This document shows, piece after piece, positions 34,721-43,969 of a stretch of DNA of 64,000 nucleotides. This DNA is from Mesorhizobium tianshanense (GTDB taxonomy: Bacteria; Pseudomonadota; Alphaproteobacteria; Rhizobiales; Rhizobiaceae). Location of the stretch: the NCBI RefSeq assembly GCF_007830515.1, contig NZ_VLKT01000013.1, positions 82,421 through 146,420 on the forward strand, written 5' to 3'. Numbering within the stretch: the stretch's first letter is position 1; each line of letters begins with the position of its first letter. The notes under the pieces are model-generated. The model saw only the letters and a list, made by a program, of their open reading frames with translations, ran no database searches and was not told the origin of the DNA. The position numbers and the translations under genes are program-made.

Positions 34721-36706
34721 TTGTTTGACCGGACAAACCTTCAGGTTCTGGCGAACCACGCCCGCGCGGCGGCCGAGAACATGGCCCACACGCTGCACCG
34801 CACTGCGCACTCCGCCTTCGTCAAGGAGACGCAGGACTTCACGGTGATGCTGATGGACCGTTCAGGCGCGACCTTCGCCGTCCCAATGGAACTCGGCGCC
34901 ACCTGGTATCCGGGGCTGTCCTATCACCGCGCGATCGCGATGGTCGACGACTACCGGCCGGGAGACGTTGCGTTCACCAACGATCCCTATTCCGGCTACG
35001 TTGCCACGCACGCACCCGACACGCATCTGTGGAAGCCGGTCTTCGTCGACGGCGAGATCGTCGCCTGGACCGGAGGGCACATCCACAACACCGACATGGG
35101 CGGGGCAGTGCCGGCCTCGCTCAGCCGGGCGCTGACCGAAATCCATCAGGAAGGGATTCGCTTTCCTCCCATGAAGCTGGTGAACGAGGGCGTCTTCGAC
35201 GAGACGATCCTGCGGATCATGAGTACCAATGTGCGCAAGCCCGATCTCAATATCGGCGACATCAAGGCGCTGGTCGGCGCGCTCAACACCGGCGAGCGCA
35301 AGATCCAGGCGATGGTGAGGAAGTTCGGCAAGGCCGGCCTTATCGAGGGCGTTTCCGCTCTTCTCGACCATGCGGAGGCGCAGGCGCGCGATGTGCTGCG
35401 CGCCATACCTGACGGCACATGGGAATTCGCCGACTATGCCGACGAGGATTCAGTCGAGGCCAATCCGTGCCGGCTGAAGCTGACGCTGACGATCAGGGGT
35501 GACGAGGCGGTGCTCGACTTCGCCGGCTCCGATCCGCAGCTCGGCTCCTCGCTCAACGTGCCTTCAGGCGGCGACCCGCGACACACCATGCTGCTGGTTG
35601 GCGTCTATTACGTGCTCTACACGCTCAACCCGAAGATCTTGCTCAACACAGGCCTCACCCGGCCGTTTACCTGCATCGCACCCAGGGGGTCGGTGCTGAA
35701 CCCCGTCCATCCCGCCGCCGTGGGCATGCGCTCGCTCACCTGCGCCCGGCTGCGGTCGGTCATCTTCGGCGCCTTCTCGCAGGCGGTGCCGGAGCGCCTG
35801 CCCGCGGCGCCGGCCGGCAACAACTGCATCGTCAACGTCATGACCACAGACGAGCGTACGAGCCGGACCATCATCACGGCGGTGAACCCGGTGGTGGGCG
35901 GCGGCGGCGCGATGCCGCACCGCGACGGAACCAACGGATCGGGCGCGGATGCAGCCTATCTCAAGAACACACCGATCGAGATCACCGAGACCGAGACCCC
36001 GGTCGAATTCGTGAAATACGGGCTCGCCCAGGACAGTGGCGGTGCAGGCCGCTGGCGCGGCGGCTTGGCGACCGAGATGGCCTTCCGCGTCTTCGCCCCC
36101 GACTCCAGGATCACGGCCCGCAACCGTGACCGCAGCTTCTTTCGTCCCTGGGGCGTGCTGGGCGGCAAGGCGGCCGGCTTGTCGGACATGGTCGTCAATC
36201 CGGGGACAGAGCACGAGCGGCGGCTGGGCAACATCGACACGGCGGTGCTGCAGCCCGGCGACGTGCTCGATATCCGCTCCGCCGGTGGCGGCGGGCGCGG
36301 CGATCCGCATCTGCGCGAGCCTTGGCTGGTCGCCCAGGATGTGCGGCGCGGCTATCTTTCACCGATAGCGGCCGAGCGCGACTATGGCGTCGTCATCTGC
36401 GGCGGCGAGGTCGACGAGCAGGCAACGGAAAGGCTGCGCGCACGGCAGGGGCCGGCCGCCGGCCATTTCCATTTCGGTCCGGAGCGCGAAGGCTACGAAG
36501 CGCAGTGGACGCCGTTGGCCTACGACCGGCTCACCGCCATACTGAGGGACTTGCCGATCCATTGGCGGTTCTTCGCCAAGACGGAGATCTTCCGCCGCAT
36601 GGAGGAACGTTCGGGGCCGGAAGGCGTCCAGGCGGCTTTCGATGCGGCCTGCGAACGGTTCCCCGAACTGCCGCGTCCTCGTCCCGTGCGAGAGGCAGCG
36701 GAATGA
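34721..36706 (+). CDS. hyuB: Hydantoinase B / oxoprolinase family subunit (HyuB-like)
   Basis: A 661-residue hydantoinase B subunit with the blocks NMAHTLHRTAHSAFVKETQD, DVAFTNDPYSGYVATHAPD, NDMGG-like HNTDMGGAVPASLSR and FVKYGLAQDSGGAGRWRGGL. The frame opens with TTG 34721, four bases after the hyuA stop and behind CCCGGAG; no in-frame ATG is better placed. Its final TGA overlaps the next ATG. Length exceeds the common 520-590 residues because of a C-terminal extension (about 80 residues rich in Arg and Glu) that looks like the GxxV domain of acetone carboxylase-type B subunits. Confidence 0.85.
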   Translation: MFDRTNLQVLANHARAAAENMAHTLHRTAHSAFVKETQDFTVMLMDRSGATFAVPMELGATWYPGLSYHRAIAMVDDYRPGDVAFTNDPYSGYVATHAPDTHLWKPVFVDGEIVAWTGGHIHNTDMGGAVPASLSRALTEIHQEGIRFPPMKLVNEGVFDETILRIMSTNVRKPDLNIGDIKALVGALNTGERKIQAMVRKFGKAGLIEGVSALLDHAEAQARDVLRAIPDGTWEFADYADEDSVEANPCRLKLTLTIRGDEAVLDFAGSDPQLGSSLNVPSGGDPRHTMLLVGVYYVLYTLNPKILLNTGLTRPFTCIAPRGSVLNPVHPAAVGMRSLTCARLRSVIFGAFSQAVPERLPAAPAGNNCIVNVMTTDERTSRTIITAVNPVVGGGGAMPHRDGTNGSGADAAYLKNTPIEITETETPVEFVKYGLAQDSGGAGRWRGGLATEMAFRVFAPDSRITARNRDRSFFRPWGVLGGKAAGLSDMVVNPGTEHERRLGNIDTAVLQPGDVLDIRSAGGGGRGDPHLREPWLVAQDVRRGYLSPIAAERDYGVVICGGEVDEQATERLRARQGPAAGHFHFGPEREGYEAQWTPLAYDRLTAILRDLPIHWRFFAKTEIFRRMEERSGPEGVQAAFDAACERFPELPRPRPVREAAE

Positions 36707-37005
36707 TCACCGCCGGCCGCATCGTCCGGCTGGCCGAGCGCGACCGGGCGCAGCTGCATTTCTTTCTCGACGGGCAGGTGCGAACTGCACTCGCGGGCGA
36801 TACCGTACTGACCGCCATGCTGGCTTCAGGGCATGCGTTGCGAAAATCCGAGTTCGGACCCGAGTTGCGTGCCGGGTTCTGCCTGATGGGAGCCTGCCAG
36901 GATTGCTGGGTTTGGCAGGACGAGGGACCGCGCCTGCGGGCGTGCTCGGCACTTGTCACCGAAGGCATGCGGTTGCGCACGACGCCATCGGAGAGCTGGC
37001 CGTGA
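36703..37005 (+). CDS. Small [2Fe-2S] subunit, HcnA/OoxC-like
   Basis: A 100-residue protein with plant-type [2Fe-2S] ligands in AGFCLMGACQDCWVW and LRACSAL (C-x4-C-x2-C ... C). Its length and position before an HcnB-like subunit match HcnA of hydrogen cyanide synthase and the small subunits of opine or hydroxyproline dehydrogenases. It should carry electrons within a membrane-linked amine dehydrogenase complex. ATG overlaps the hyuB stop and its stop overlaps the GTG of the next gene, so the four genes are translated as a unit. Confidence 0.82.
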   Translation: MITAGRIVRLAERDRAQLHFFLDGQVRTALAGDTVLTAMLASGHALRKSEFGPELRAGFCLMGACQDCWVWQDEGPRLRACSALVTEGMRLRTTPSESWP

Positions 37006-38369
37006 GCGAGACCTCATCGCCGCGGGTCGTGATTGTGGGCGCCGGCCCAGCCGGCATACGGGCGGCAGCTACGCTGGTCGAAGCCGGGGTCCACCCGGTG
37101 GTGATCGACGAAGGGCATTGCGCGGGCGGGCAGGTCTATCGCCGCCCACCTGCCGGGTTTATCCGCACGGCGAAGCAGCTCTACGGGTCGGAGGCGGCGA
37201 AGGCGCGCGCACTGCATGCGCTCTTCGATCGGCCGGCCAAAGACGGGCAGCTCACCCATTGCGCGGCGAGTTCGGTCATCGCAGTGCAGGAGGGTCGGCT
37301 GCACGTGCTGGGAGAGGGTGGCGTGCAGGTGATCAGCTACGATCGCCTGATCCTTGCCACCGGCGCATCCGACCGTGTCGCTCCGGTGCTGGGCTGGCAG
37401 AGCGCCGGCGTCTACAGCCTTGGCGCTGCACAGATCGCACTCAAGGCGCAGGGCGTGGCGCTCGGGCGGCGGGTCGTGCTGATGGGATCGGGGCCTTTGC
37501 TGACGCTGGTCGGCGCCCAGCTCGTCAAGGCTGGAGCGGATGTGGCGGCGGTGCTGGACACTTCTCCCTGGCACCGGCAGATGCGGGGGCTCTGGCGGCT
37601 TGCCGCCCGGCCGTTCGTCGCGTTGCGCGGTCTGGCCCTGCGGGCGAGGCTCGGCGGCCGCTACCATGCGGGCGTGACGCTGGAACGGATCGAGGCCGAT
37701 GGGCAGGGTGTCACAGCGATGCGCTGGCGCGACGCCGGCGGACGGGAACGCCTCACTCCATGCGACATGATAGGCATGGGCTGGCACCTGCGGGCGGAGA
37801 CGCATCTGGCCGACCTGGCGGGATGCGTCTTCACCTATGACGAACATTGGCGGCAATGGTTGCCAAAGACCGACCAGATGGGTCGTGCCGGCAACGGAGT
37901 CTATCTTGCGGGCGATGGGGTTCGTCTTCTGGGAGCGGATGGTGCGGAGATCGCTGGGCGTCTCGCTGCGGCGGCATGCCTTGCCGATCTCGGACATCCG
38001 GCGCCTTCCGCCTGCGCCGATCTGCGCAAGCTCGCGCGGCTCGAGCGCTTTGCCCGCGGCCTGGCTCGGGCCTTTCCCTGGCCGGCCGCGATGGTGCGGG
38101 CGCTCCCCAATGAAGCGATCGTCTGCCGCTGCGAGAACGTGACTGCTGGAAATGTACGCCAGAGTGTGGATTTCGGCGGCAGCGAGGCCAACAGGATCAA
38201 GTCGCTGTCGCGCGTCGGCATGGGGCGCTGCCAGGGGCGCTACTGCCAGTTGGCTGCCGTTGAGCTTGTTGCGGCGCAAGCCGGCTGCATGCCCGACGCT
38301 GTCGGCCGGTTTCGCGGGCAGGCTCCTGTCCGGCCAGCGCCTATCGGCGCTTTTCTGCGGAGCGGCTGA
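37002..38369 (+). CDS. FAD/NAD(P)-binding amine dehydrogenase subunit with BFD-like [2Fe-2S] tail, HcnB/OoxA-like
   Basis: A 455-residue flavoprotein: VVIVGAGPAGIRAAATLVEA (FAD), VVLMGSGPLLTLVGAQLVKA (second nucleotide site), VYLAGDGVRLLGADGAEIAG, and a C-terminal cluster domain with CRC (EAIVCRCENVTAGNVR) and GRCQGRYC. This layout is shared by HcnB, opine oxidase A and D-hydroxyproline dehydrogenase alpha subunits. The third subunit is normally a DadA-type flavoprotein, and one is encoded convergently just downstream (38408). The start is GTG 37002. The oxidised amine is unknown; opines, D-hydroxyproline or N-methyl amino acids are options. Confidence 0.85.
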   Translation: MSETSSPRVVIVGAGPAGIRAAATLVEAGVHPVVIDEGHCAGGQVYRRPPAGFIRTAKQLYGSEAAKARALHALFDRPAKDGQLTHCAASSVIAVQEGRLHVLGEGGVQVISYDRLILATGASDRVAPVLGWQSAGVYSLGAAQIALKAQGVALGRRVVLMGSGPLLTLVGAQLVKAGADVAAVLDTSPWHRQMRGLWRLAARPFVALRGLALRARLGGRYHAGVTLERIEADGQGVTAMRWRDAGGRERLTPCDMIGMGWHLRAETHLADLAGCVFTYDEHWRQWLPKTDQMGRAGNGVYLAGDGVRLLGADGAEIAGRLAAAACLADLGHPAPSACADLRKLARLERFARGLARAFPWPAAMVRALPNEAIVCRCENVTAGNVRQSVDFGGSEANRIKSLSRVGMGRCQGRYCQLAAVELVAAQAGCMPDAVGRFRGQAPVRPAPIGAFLRSG

Positions 38370-38407
38370 TGCAGTTCCCGAGGCCGCGCGTGGATGAGGA
38401 TCGCATC

Positions 38408-39733
38408 CTAGAAATCGGCGACCTTCCCCCAGGCCGAAGCGTCGAAGCGTCGGGGATCATAGGAGCTCGGATCGACGATTGGTTCCGACCCGGTCACAAG
38501 ATCGGCGACGAGGTGCCCGGCGCCGGGTCCGATGCCGAAGCCGTGCCCCGAAAATCCGGCAGCCAGGAAGAAACCCGGAACGCTACGGATCTCGCCAATG
38601 GCGGGCACGCCGTCCGGCGTGCTGTCGATGTAGCCGGCCCAGGCCGCGCTGATCCTGGTCTGGCGCAGTGCCGGCAGCAGCTCGAGCGCCCGGGCGTGGG
38701 TCAGGCGGATGGTCGCCCGGTCCGGCGCCGGATCGAGGATGCGCATCCGCTCCATCGGCGTCGGCTGGTCGAGCCGCCAGTGCCGGAGCGCCTCGTGGCC
38801 CGAGCGCATGCCCTGCAGGCCGCCCGGCGCGAGGCTTCGCCAACGCTTCAGGAACATGGGCAGGAACTGCGAGGAGAAGCGCAACTGTTGCGGCGTGACG
38901 TCCACGCGACCGCGTCCGCTTATGGCGAGCGTATAGCCACCGTCGCCGCGACGCGTGGCCGAGATCCTTGCCGTGTGCAGCGCATCCGGCAGGCCCTCCG
39001 GGCTGGGCGAGACGGACAGGATGGAGGAGCGGATCGAAGCCTGCGGAAAGCGGAAGCCGAACTGCCGGCAAAAGGAGGAGGCCCAGGCGCCGCCAGCCAG
39101 GATCGCCACCTTGGTCCGGATGGTTCCGCTTTCCGTGACCACGCCGCTCAGGCGGCCGGCCTCGGTCTCGATACCGCGCGCAGCGCAATTCTGGTGCACT
39201 GTGCCCCCGAGCTTGAGGATGGCCCGGGCGACCGAGGGCGCTGCGCGCGACGGGTCGGCGGTGCCGTCGCTCGGCGAGAAGACGCCGCCCTTCCAGGTCC
39301 GGCCCGTGGCGCGGCCCCGCTCGCTGGCCCCAGCGCTGTCGAGCATGTGCGTGGTCACGCCCGCCGTTTTGGCGAAGTCACGCCAGCGCGCCCAGCCGGC
39401 CAGTTCCGGCTCGTCATTGCTGAGATAGAGCAGGCCGCAACGGCGAAATCCGGTGTCCTCGCCGGTTTCCGTCGCGAAGCTGTCCCACAGATCGAGGCTG
39501 CGGGTTGCCATCGGCAGCTCGCGCGCGTCGCGGTTCTGCTGGCGGCACCATCCCCAGTTCCTGGAGGACTGCTCGGCGCCGATGCGTCCCTTTTCGACAA
39601 GCGCGACCTTCCTGCCGCGCCTGGCCAGATAGTAGGCCGCGAACACACCGACGATGCCGCCGCCGATCACCACCGCGTCCGCGGACTGTGGCAGTTGGCC
39701 AGATGTCTCGATTTGCTGCAGCGGCGCGCGCAT
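38408..39733 (-). CDS. DadA-type FAD-dependent amine oxidoreductase (copy 2), possible HcnC-like partner
   Basis: A 441-residue flavoprotein with AVVIGGGIVGVFAAYYLARR near residue 20, SSRNWGWCRQQNRDARELPM and a C-terminal FLAAGFSGHGFGIGPGAGHL. It ends 38 bases from the end of the HcnB-like gene on the opposite strand, so it could supply the third subunit of that complex although transcribed separately. ATG 39733 is chosen; a longer frame to 39772 has no better ribosome site. It diverges from lrp across 222 bases that carry an Lrp-like box. Confidence 0.82.
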   Translation of the reverse strand: MRAPLQQIETSGQLPQSADAVVIGGGIVGVFAAYYLARRGRKVALVEKGRIGAEQSSRNWGWCRQQNRDARELPMATRSLDLWDSFATETGEDTGFRRCGLLYLSNDEPELAGWARWRDFAKTAGVTTHMLDSAGASERGRATGRTWKGGVFSPSDGTADPSRAAPSVARAILKLGGTVHQNCAARGIETEAGRLSGVVTESGTIRTKVAILAGGAWASSFCRQFGFRFPQASIRSSILSVSPSPEGLPDALHTARISATRRGDGGYTLAISGRGRVDVTPQQLRFSSQFLPMFLKRWRSLAPGGLQGMRSGHEALRHWRLDQPTPMERMRILDPAPDRATIRLTHARALELLPALRQTRISAAWAGYIDSTPDGVPAIGEIRSVPGFFLAAGFSGHGFGIGPGAGHLVADLVTGSEPIVDPSSYDPRRFDASAWGKVADF

Positions 39734-39915
39734 GGTCTCTCTACCTTGAAGCGCCAATCTAGCGCGTTGCACAGGCAGCCGCTGCTGCAGTTGAGGCCGA
39801 AGCAGAATTTTATTCCGGCAACCAGGCTGAAATCGGGAGTCGCTGCGTTAAAAGCGGTACCCGCTTGGATGGACAGGCCAGCGGGCTGTGGTAGTGTCGA
39901 TGGAAATTAGTACGG

Positions 39916-39930
39916 CAGCATTTTGTGCTG
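39916..39930 (+). promoter_or_regulatory. Lrp-type operator before lrp
   Basis: CAGCATTTTGTGCTG is a CAGCA/TGCTG dyad with a T-rich centre, close to the general Lrp box. It is 25 bases before the lrp start and between lrp and the divergent FAD oxidase. A near copy (13 of 15 matches) is at 48939-48953. Confidence 0.6.
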
Positions 39931-39955
39931 TGGCATGCGATCTTCGGAGACGGCC

Positions 39956-40432
39956 GTGAAACTGGATCGGATCGACATCAAGATTCTTCACGAATTGCAG
40001 AAGAACGGCCGCATCACCAATGTGGATCTGGCCGATCTGGTGCATCTGTCGCCAAGCCCGTGCCTGATGCGGGTCAAGAAGCTCCAGTCGGAAGGCTACA
40101 TCGAGGGCTATTCCGCGCAGGTCAACATCGGCAAGCTTGGCCAGACGCTGACCGTGTTCACCGAGATCACCTTGAAGAACCACCGCCAGCTGGACTTCGC
40201 CCGCTTTCTCGCAGTCGTGGAGAAGATCGACCAGGTCATCGAATGCCACCTGGTGTCGGGCGGCTACGACTACCTGATGAAATTCGTCACCGCAGGCATC
40301 GGCGAGTATCAGACGATCATGGAGCGGCTGACCGACATGGATATCGGCATCGACAAGTATTTCAGCTTCGTGGTGCTGAAGTCGCCCATCGTCAAGGCGC
40401 ACATGCCGCTGCCCAGCCTGTTTCCGATGTAG
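39956..40432 (+). CDS. Lrp/AsnC-family transcriptional regulator
   Basis: A 158-residue Lrp protein. The HTH segment is LDRIDIKILHELQKNGRITN, VDLADLVHLSPSPCLMRVKK and LQSEGYIEGY (residues 3-52), followed by an alpha-beta RAM domain (CHLVSGGYDYLMKFVT) that binds amino acids. It resembles PutR/BkdR-type specific activators. GTG 39956 has CGGAGA upstream; ATG 39935 is possible. Its stop codon touches the stop of the convergent transporter ATPase gene. The matching boxes upstream of several genes here suggest it controls this amine block. Confidence 0.9.
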   Translation: MKLDRIDIKILHELQKNGRITNVDLADLVHLSPSPCLMRVKKLQSEGYIEGYSAQVNIGKLGQTLTVFTEITLKNHRQLDFARFLAVVEKIDQVIECHLVSGGYDYLMKFVTAGIGEYQTIMERLTDMDIGIDKYFSFVVLKSPIVKAHMPLPSLFPM

Positions 40433-42088
40433 TCAACGGTGACCGTACTGGCTGACGAGCTCGGGGTCTCGGACGAGGCCGTCGAGCCAGGTCGGGTCGA
40501 GCTTCGGCACTGAGGAGAACAGAAGCTTGGAATAGGGGTGGGTTGGCGCCGTCACCTTGTCGGGCGTGATCTGCTCCACTCGCTCCCCGTTGTACATGAC
40601 CATGATCTCGTCGCAGATGGCCTCGACCACGGAGAGGTCGTGGCTGATGAAGATGTAGGAGAGTCCCAGTTCGCGCTGCAACTCCTTGAGCAGCTCGATC
40701 ACTGCGGACGCTACCACTGTATCGAGCGCCGAGGTGATTTCGTCGCAGATGATGAGCTTGGGGGCGGCCGCCAGAGCGCGCGCGAAGTTGACGCGCTGCT
40801 TCTGGCCGCCCGAGAGTTCCGATGGGTGCCGGTAGCGCAGCGTTCTCGGCAGGCGCACCATATCGAGCAATTCGTCGACGCGCTTCGAGCGCGCCTGCCT
40901 GTCGAGCCGGTGATAGAAGGCCAGCGGACGGGAGATGATGTCTTCCACGGGCTTGGCCGGATTGAGCGCGGTATCGGCATACTGGAACACGATCTGCATC
41001 TCGCGCAGCTGGTCCTGGCTGCGTTTCCTGGCGGCGCGCTGTAGTTCCTTGCCGTCGAAGACGATGTCGCCGGCCGCCGCCGGATGGATGCCGGCGATGA
41101 CGCGCGCCAGTGTCGATTTTCCGCAGCCGGATTCGCCGATGACGCCGAGATTGCGCCCCTTCTCGACGACCAGGCTGACGGAATCGACCGCGCGGATAAG
41201 TGGCAGTCCGTCAGCCCGCACCGCGCCATAACCTGCAGTCACATTGTCGATACGCAGCAGCTGCTTCGTCCCGGCATCCGCGTCTGCATGCGCCTGCCGC
41301 GGCTTCGGTTCGAAGGCCGCCAGCAGTTCGCGCGTATAGGGATGTTGGGCGGCCGAAAGGATTGCCGCCGTGGTGCCAGTCTCCTGCACCTCGCCGCCTT
41401 TCAGGACCACGATGCGGTCGGCGATCTGGGCAACGACCGCGAGGTCGTGGGAGACATAGACACCCGCGACCCCGCCCGCCCGCATGACTGACTTGAATGC
41501 CTTCAGCACGTCGATCTGCGTCGTCACGTCGAGTGCCGTCGTCGGCTCGTCGAAGATCACCAGCTTGGGATCGCCGATGAGCGCCATGGCCGCCGACAGC
41601 CGCTGCAATTGCCCGCCGGAAACCTGGTGCGGATAACGGGCGCCGATCCCTTCCGGATCCGGCAGCGACAAGGCCCTGAAAAGCTCGACCGCGCGCTGGC
41701 GGGCCCGCTCGGGCGGCATCAGTTTGTGAATCCGCGTGACCTCGATCACCTGCTCCATGACCGTGGAGGAGGGGTTGAACGAGGCGGCGGCACTTTGCGG
41801 AACATAGGCAATGTCGGTGCCGCGCAGCCTGGCGCGTTCCTTTTCGGAAAGGGCAGCCATGTTCCTGCCGCTAACATTGATCTCGCCGCCGGTGATCCGG
41901 CAGCCGGGCCGCGCATAGCCCATCAGCGAGAGCGCCACCGTGGTCTTGCCGGAGCCGCTTTCGCCGATCAGGGCGACGATCTCGCCATCGGCGATGTCGA
42001 GGCTGACGCCCTTGATGATTTCGACAAGCCGTCCGGAGTCGGTCTTCGCCTCGATCCGCAGGTTCCTGACCTCGACGAGATTGCTCAT
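40433..42088 (-). CDS. Oligopeptide-type ABC transporter ATPase, two ATPase domains in one chain (DppD-DppF fusion)
   Basis: A 551-residue protein holding two complete ABC domains. Domain one has Walker A GESGSGKTT near residue 42, signature VSGGQLQRLS and Walker B LVIFDEPTTALD. Domain two has Walker A GESGCGKST near residue 315, signature LSGGQKQRVNFARAL and Walker B LIICDEITSALD, with Glu-Ile in place of Glu-Pro. A short linker with KPRQAHADADAG joins them. Dipeptide and nickel systems usually encode these separately. The start is ATG 42088, overlapping the permease stop; the open frame upstream is antisense to dppC. It energises the peptide/opine-type importer encoded next. Confidence 0.9.
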   Translation of the reverse strand: MSNLVEVRNLRIEAKTDSGRLVEIIKGVSLDIADGEIVALIGESGSGKTTVALSLMGYARPGCRITGGEINVSGRNMAALSEKERARLRGTDIAYVPQSAAASFNPSSTVMEQVIEVTRIHKLMPPERARQRAVELFRALSLPDPEGIGARYPHQVSGGQLQRLSAAMALIGDPKLVIFDEPTTALDVTTQIDVLKAFKSVMRAGGVAGVYVSHDLAVVAQIADRIVVLKGGEVQETGTTAAILSAAQHPYTRELLAAFEPKPRQAHADADAGTKQLLRIDNVTAGYGAVRADGLPLIRAVDSVSLVVEKGRNLGVIGESGCGKSTLARVIAGIHPAAAGDIVFDGKELQRAARKRSQDQLREMQIVFQYADTALNPAKPVEDIISRPLAFYHRLDRQARSKRVDELLDMVRLPRTLRYRHPSELSGGQKQRVNFARALAAAPKLIICDEITSALDTVVASAVIELLKELQRELGLSYIFISHDLSVVEAICDEIMVMYNGERVEQITPDKVTAPTHPYSKLLFSSVPKLDPTWLDGLVRDPELVSQYGHR

Positions 42089-42936
42089 GCGTCCCGGTCC
42101 CTGATTTTCTGCGGCAAATTGTCGATGAGCAGGTTGACGCTGATGGTGAGGCTGGCGATTGCCAGCGACGGCACGATGACGGCGGGGGCCGCGAAGGGCA
42201 GGCCGCCGATGTTCTCGCGCACCAGCGCGCCCCAGTCGGCGAGCGGCGGCTGGAGGCCGAGCCCCAGGAAGGACAGGCCGGAGAGCAAAAGCACGATGAA
42301 GACGAAGCGCAGGCCGAAGTCGGCCAGCACCGGGCGGATGATGTTGGGCAGAATCTCGGACCCGATGAGATAGACTGTGCTCTCGCCACGGACGCGCGCG
42401 ACGGTGATGAAGTCCATGGTGTTGATGTTGACGGCGAGCGCGCGCGCGAAGCGGTAGGCGCCAGGGATGTAGATGACGGCGAGCGTCAGGATCAGCACCG
42501 GGATCGACGAACCGACCGCGGCGACGACCACGAGGCCAAACAGTTTGCTGGGGATGGAGTTCATGGCGTCCAGGAAACGGCTGAGGCAGGTGTCTAGCCA
42601 GCCACCGGTGACGGCCGCGATCATTCCCAGCACGACGCCCGAGAAGCAGGCGATGGAGACGGCGGCGAGCGAAATGCCGACGGTGTAGCGGGCGCCCATC
42701 AGAACTCGCGAGAGCATATCGCGGCCCAGATAGTCCGAGCCGAGCCACAGTCCCTGGCGCATCGGGCCGAAATAGTCGTCGTCGACGATGTCGCCGATCG
42801 AATGAGGAATAACGTAGGGCGCCAAGATTGCGACGAGCGTCCACGCCAGAATGACCAGCGCGGCCACGACGCCCACGAGGCTGTAGCTGTGGCCCAGGAA
42901 GGACCGTCGGGAAGTTGTCGCGCGCGCTATCGTCAT
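42085..42936 (-). CDS. DppC/OppC-type ABC transporter permease
   Basis: A 283-residue permease with an N-terminal helix and the inner-membrane transport domain: GSDYLGRDMLSRVLMGARYT and FARALAVNINTMDFITVARV around the EAA-like loop (RGESTVYLIGSEILPNIIRP), then GLSFLGLGLQPPLADWGALV. These are standard for DppC. ATG 42936 overlaps the stop of the upstream permease gene and its own end overlaps the ATPase gene, so the three are coupled. Confidence 0.9.
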   Translation of the reverse strand: MTIARATTSRRSFLGHSYSLVGVVAALVILAWTLVAILAPYVIPHSIGDIVDDDYFGPMRQGLWLGSDYLGRDMLSRVLMGARYTVGISLAAVSIACFSGVVLGMIAAVTGGWLDTCLSRFLDAMNSIPSKLFGLVVVAAVGSSIPVLILTLAVIYIPGAYRFARALAVNINTMDFITVARVRGESTVYLIGSEILPNIIRPVLADFGLRFVFIVLLLSGLSFLGLGLQPPLADWGALVRENIGGLPFAAPAVIVPSLAIASLTISVNLLIDNLPQKIRDRDA

Positions 42937-43883
42937 CTGAGCCTCGGGTTGGACAAGATGGCGACGATGTCGGCGGCGGTGATGAGGAAGAGATAGCCGA
43001 GGCAGAAGATCATCGCGCAACTCTGGATCAGCGGCAGGTCGCGGGTCGCGACCGCATCGACCATCAGCTTGGCAATGCCGGGATAGTTGAAGATCGTCTC
43101 GACGATGATGACGCCGCCGACCAGATAGGACAGCGAGAGCGCGACCGCATTGACGATCGGTCCGAGAGCGTTCGGAAGGGCGTGCCTCAGGACCATGCGG
43201 CTGCGCGAAGCACCTTTCAGAAGCGCCATCTCCACATAAGGCGTGGAGAGCGTCTCGATCACCGCGGCGCGGGTCATACGGATCATCTGTGCGGAGATGA
43301 CGAAGGTGAGCGTGATCACCGGCATTGCATAGATGCGCACGAGGTCGGTCAGCGAATGCGCCTCATTGACCGAGGACAGAGCCGGCAGCCATTTGAGATA
43401 AACGGCGAAAAGCAGGACCGCGAGTGTCGCGACCATGAATTCCGGCACCGAGATGACGCCGATCGAAAGAATGGTGACGGTGCGGTCATAGACAGAGCCA
43501 CGCAGCATGGCGGCGGTGATGCCGAGCGTTAGCGCCAATGGCACCGAGAGCAGCGTGGTGATGCCGGCAAGCTTCATGGTGTTGACCAGGCGCCCGCCGA
43601 TCAGTGTCGCAACCGGCATCTCGTTGGCATAGGAGGTGCCGAGGTCGCCGTGGAGCAATCCCACAAGCCAGAGCAGGAAGCGCAGGATCGCTGGATCGTT
43701 GAGATGCATGGCCTCGCGCAGGCCAGCGACCGCTTCCGGAGTCGCCGCCTGGCCGAGCAGGATCGACGCGGTGTCGCCAGGCAGCATGCTGGTGGCGAAA
43801 AACACGGCGAACATGACGATCAAAAGCGTGATGACCGCGATCCCCAGCCGCTTCAGCACGAGGTTCAGAACCCCAGACTTCAT
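42933..43883 (-). CDS. DppB/OppB-type ABC transporter permease
   Basis: A 316-residue permease with the DppB pattern: an N-terminal helix (LGIAVITLLIVMFAVFFATS), then GDLGTSYANEMPVATLIGGR, VEMALLKGASRSRMVLRHAL and PNALGPIVNAVALSLSYLVG, and GVIIVETIFNYPGIAKLMVD. GGAGGGAGCG precedes ATG 43883. It lies between the binding protein and DppC genes in the leftward transporter operon. Confidence 0.9.
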   Translation of the reverse strand: MKSGVLNLVLKRLGIAVITLLIVMFAVFFATSMLPGDTASILLGQAATPEAVAGLREAMHLNDPAILRFLLWLVGLLHGDLGTSYANEMPVATLIGGRLVNTMKLAGITTLLSVPLALTLGITAAMLRGSVYDRTVTILSIGVISVPEFMVATLAVLLFAVYLKWLPALSSVNEAHSLTDLVRIYAMPVITLTFVISAQMIRMTRAAVIETLSTPYVEMALLKGASRSRMVLRHALPNALGPIVNAVALSLSYLVGGVIIVETIFNYPGIAKLMVDAVATRDLPLIQSCAMIFCLGYLFLITAADIVAILSNPRLR

Positions 43884-43969
43884 GGAAGCGCTCCCTCCGG
43901 TTGTTCGGCCAAGCAATCTTGCGCAATGCAGTGCCGGGGGCTGGCTGACCGGCCCCCGGCAGGCTTCTC

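Noticed and set aside
40433..42844. An 803-codon frame that would add 250 residues to the DppDF ATPase
   Set aside because: The extra N-terminal part is antisense-frame noise over the DppC permease gene; MSNLVEVRNLRIEAK at 42088 is a normal ABC start.
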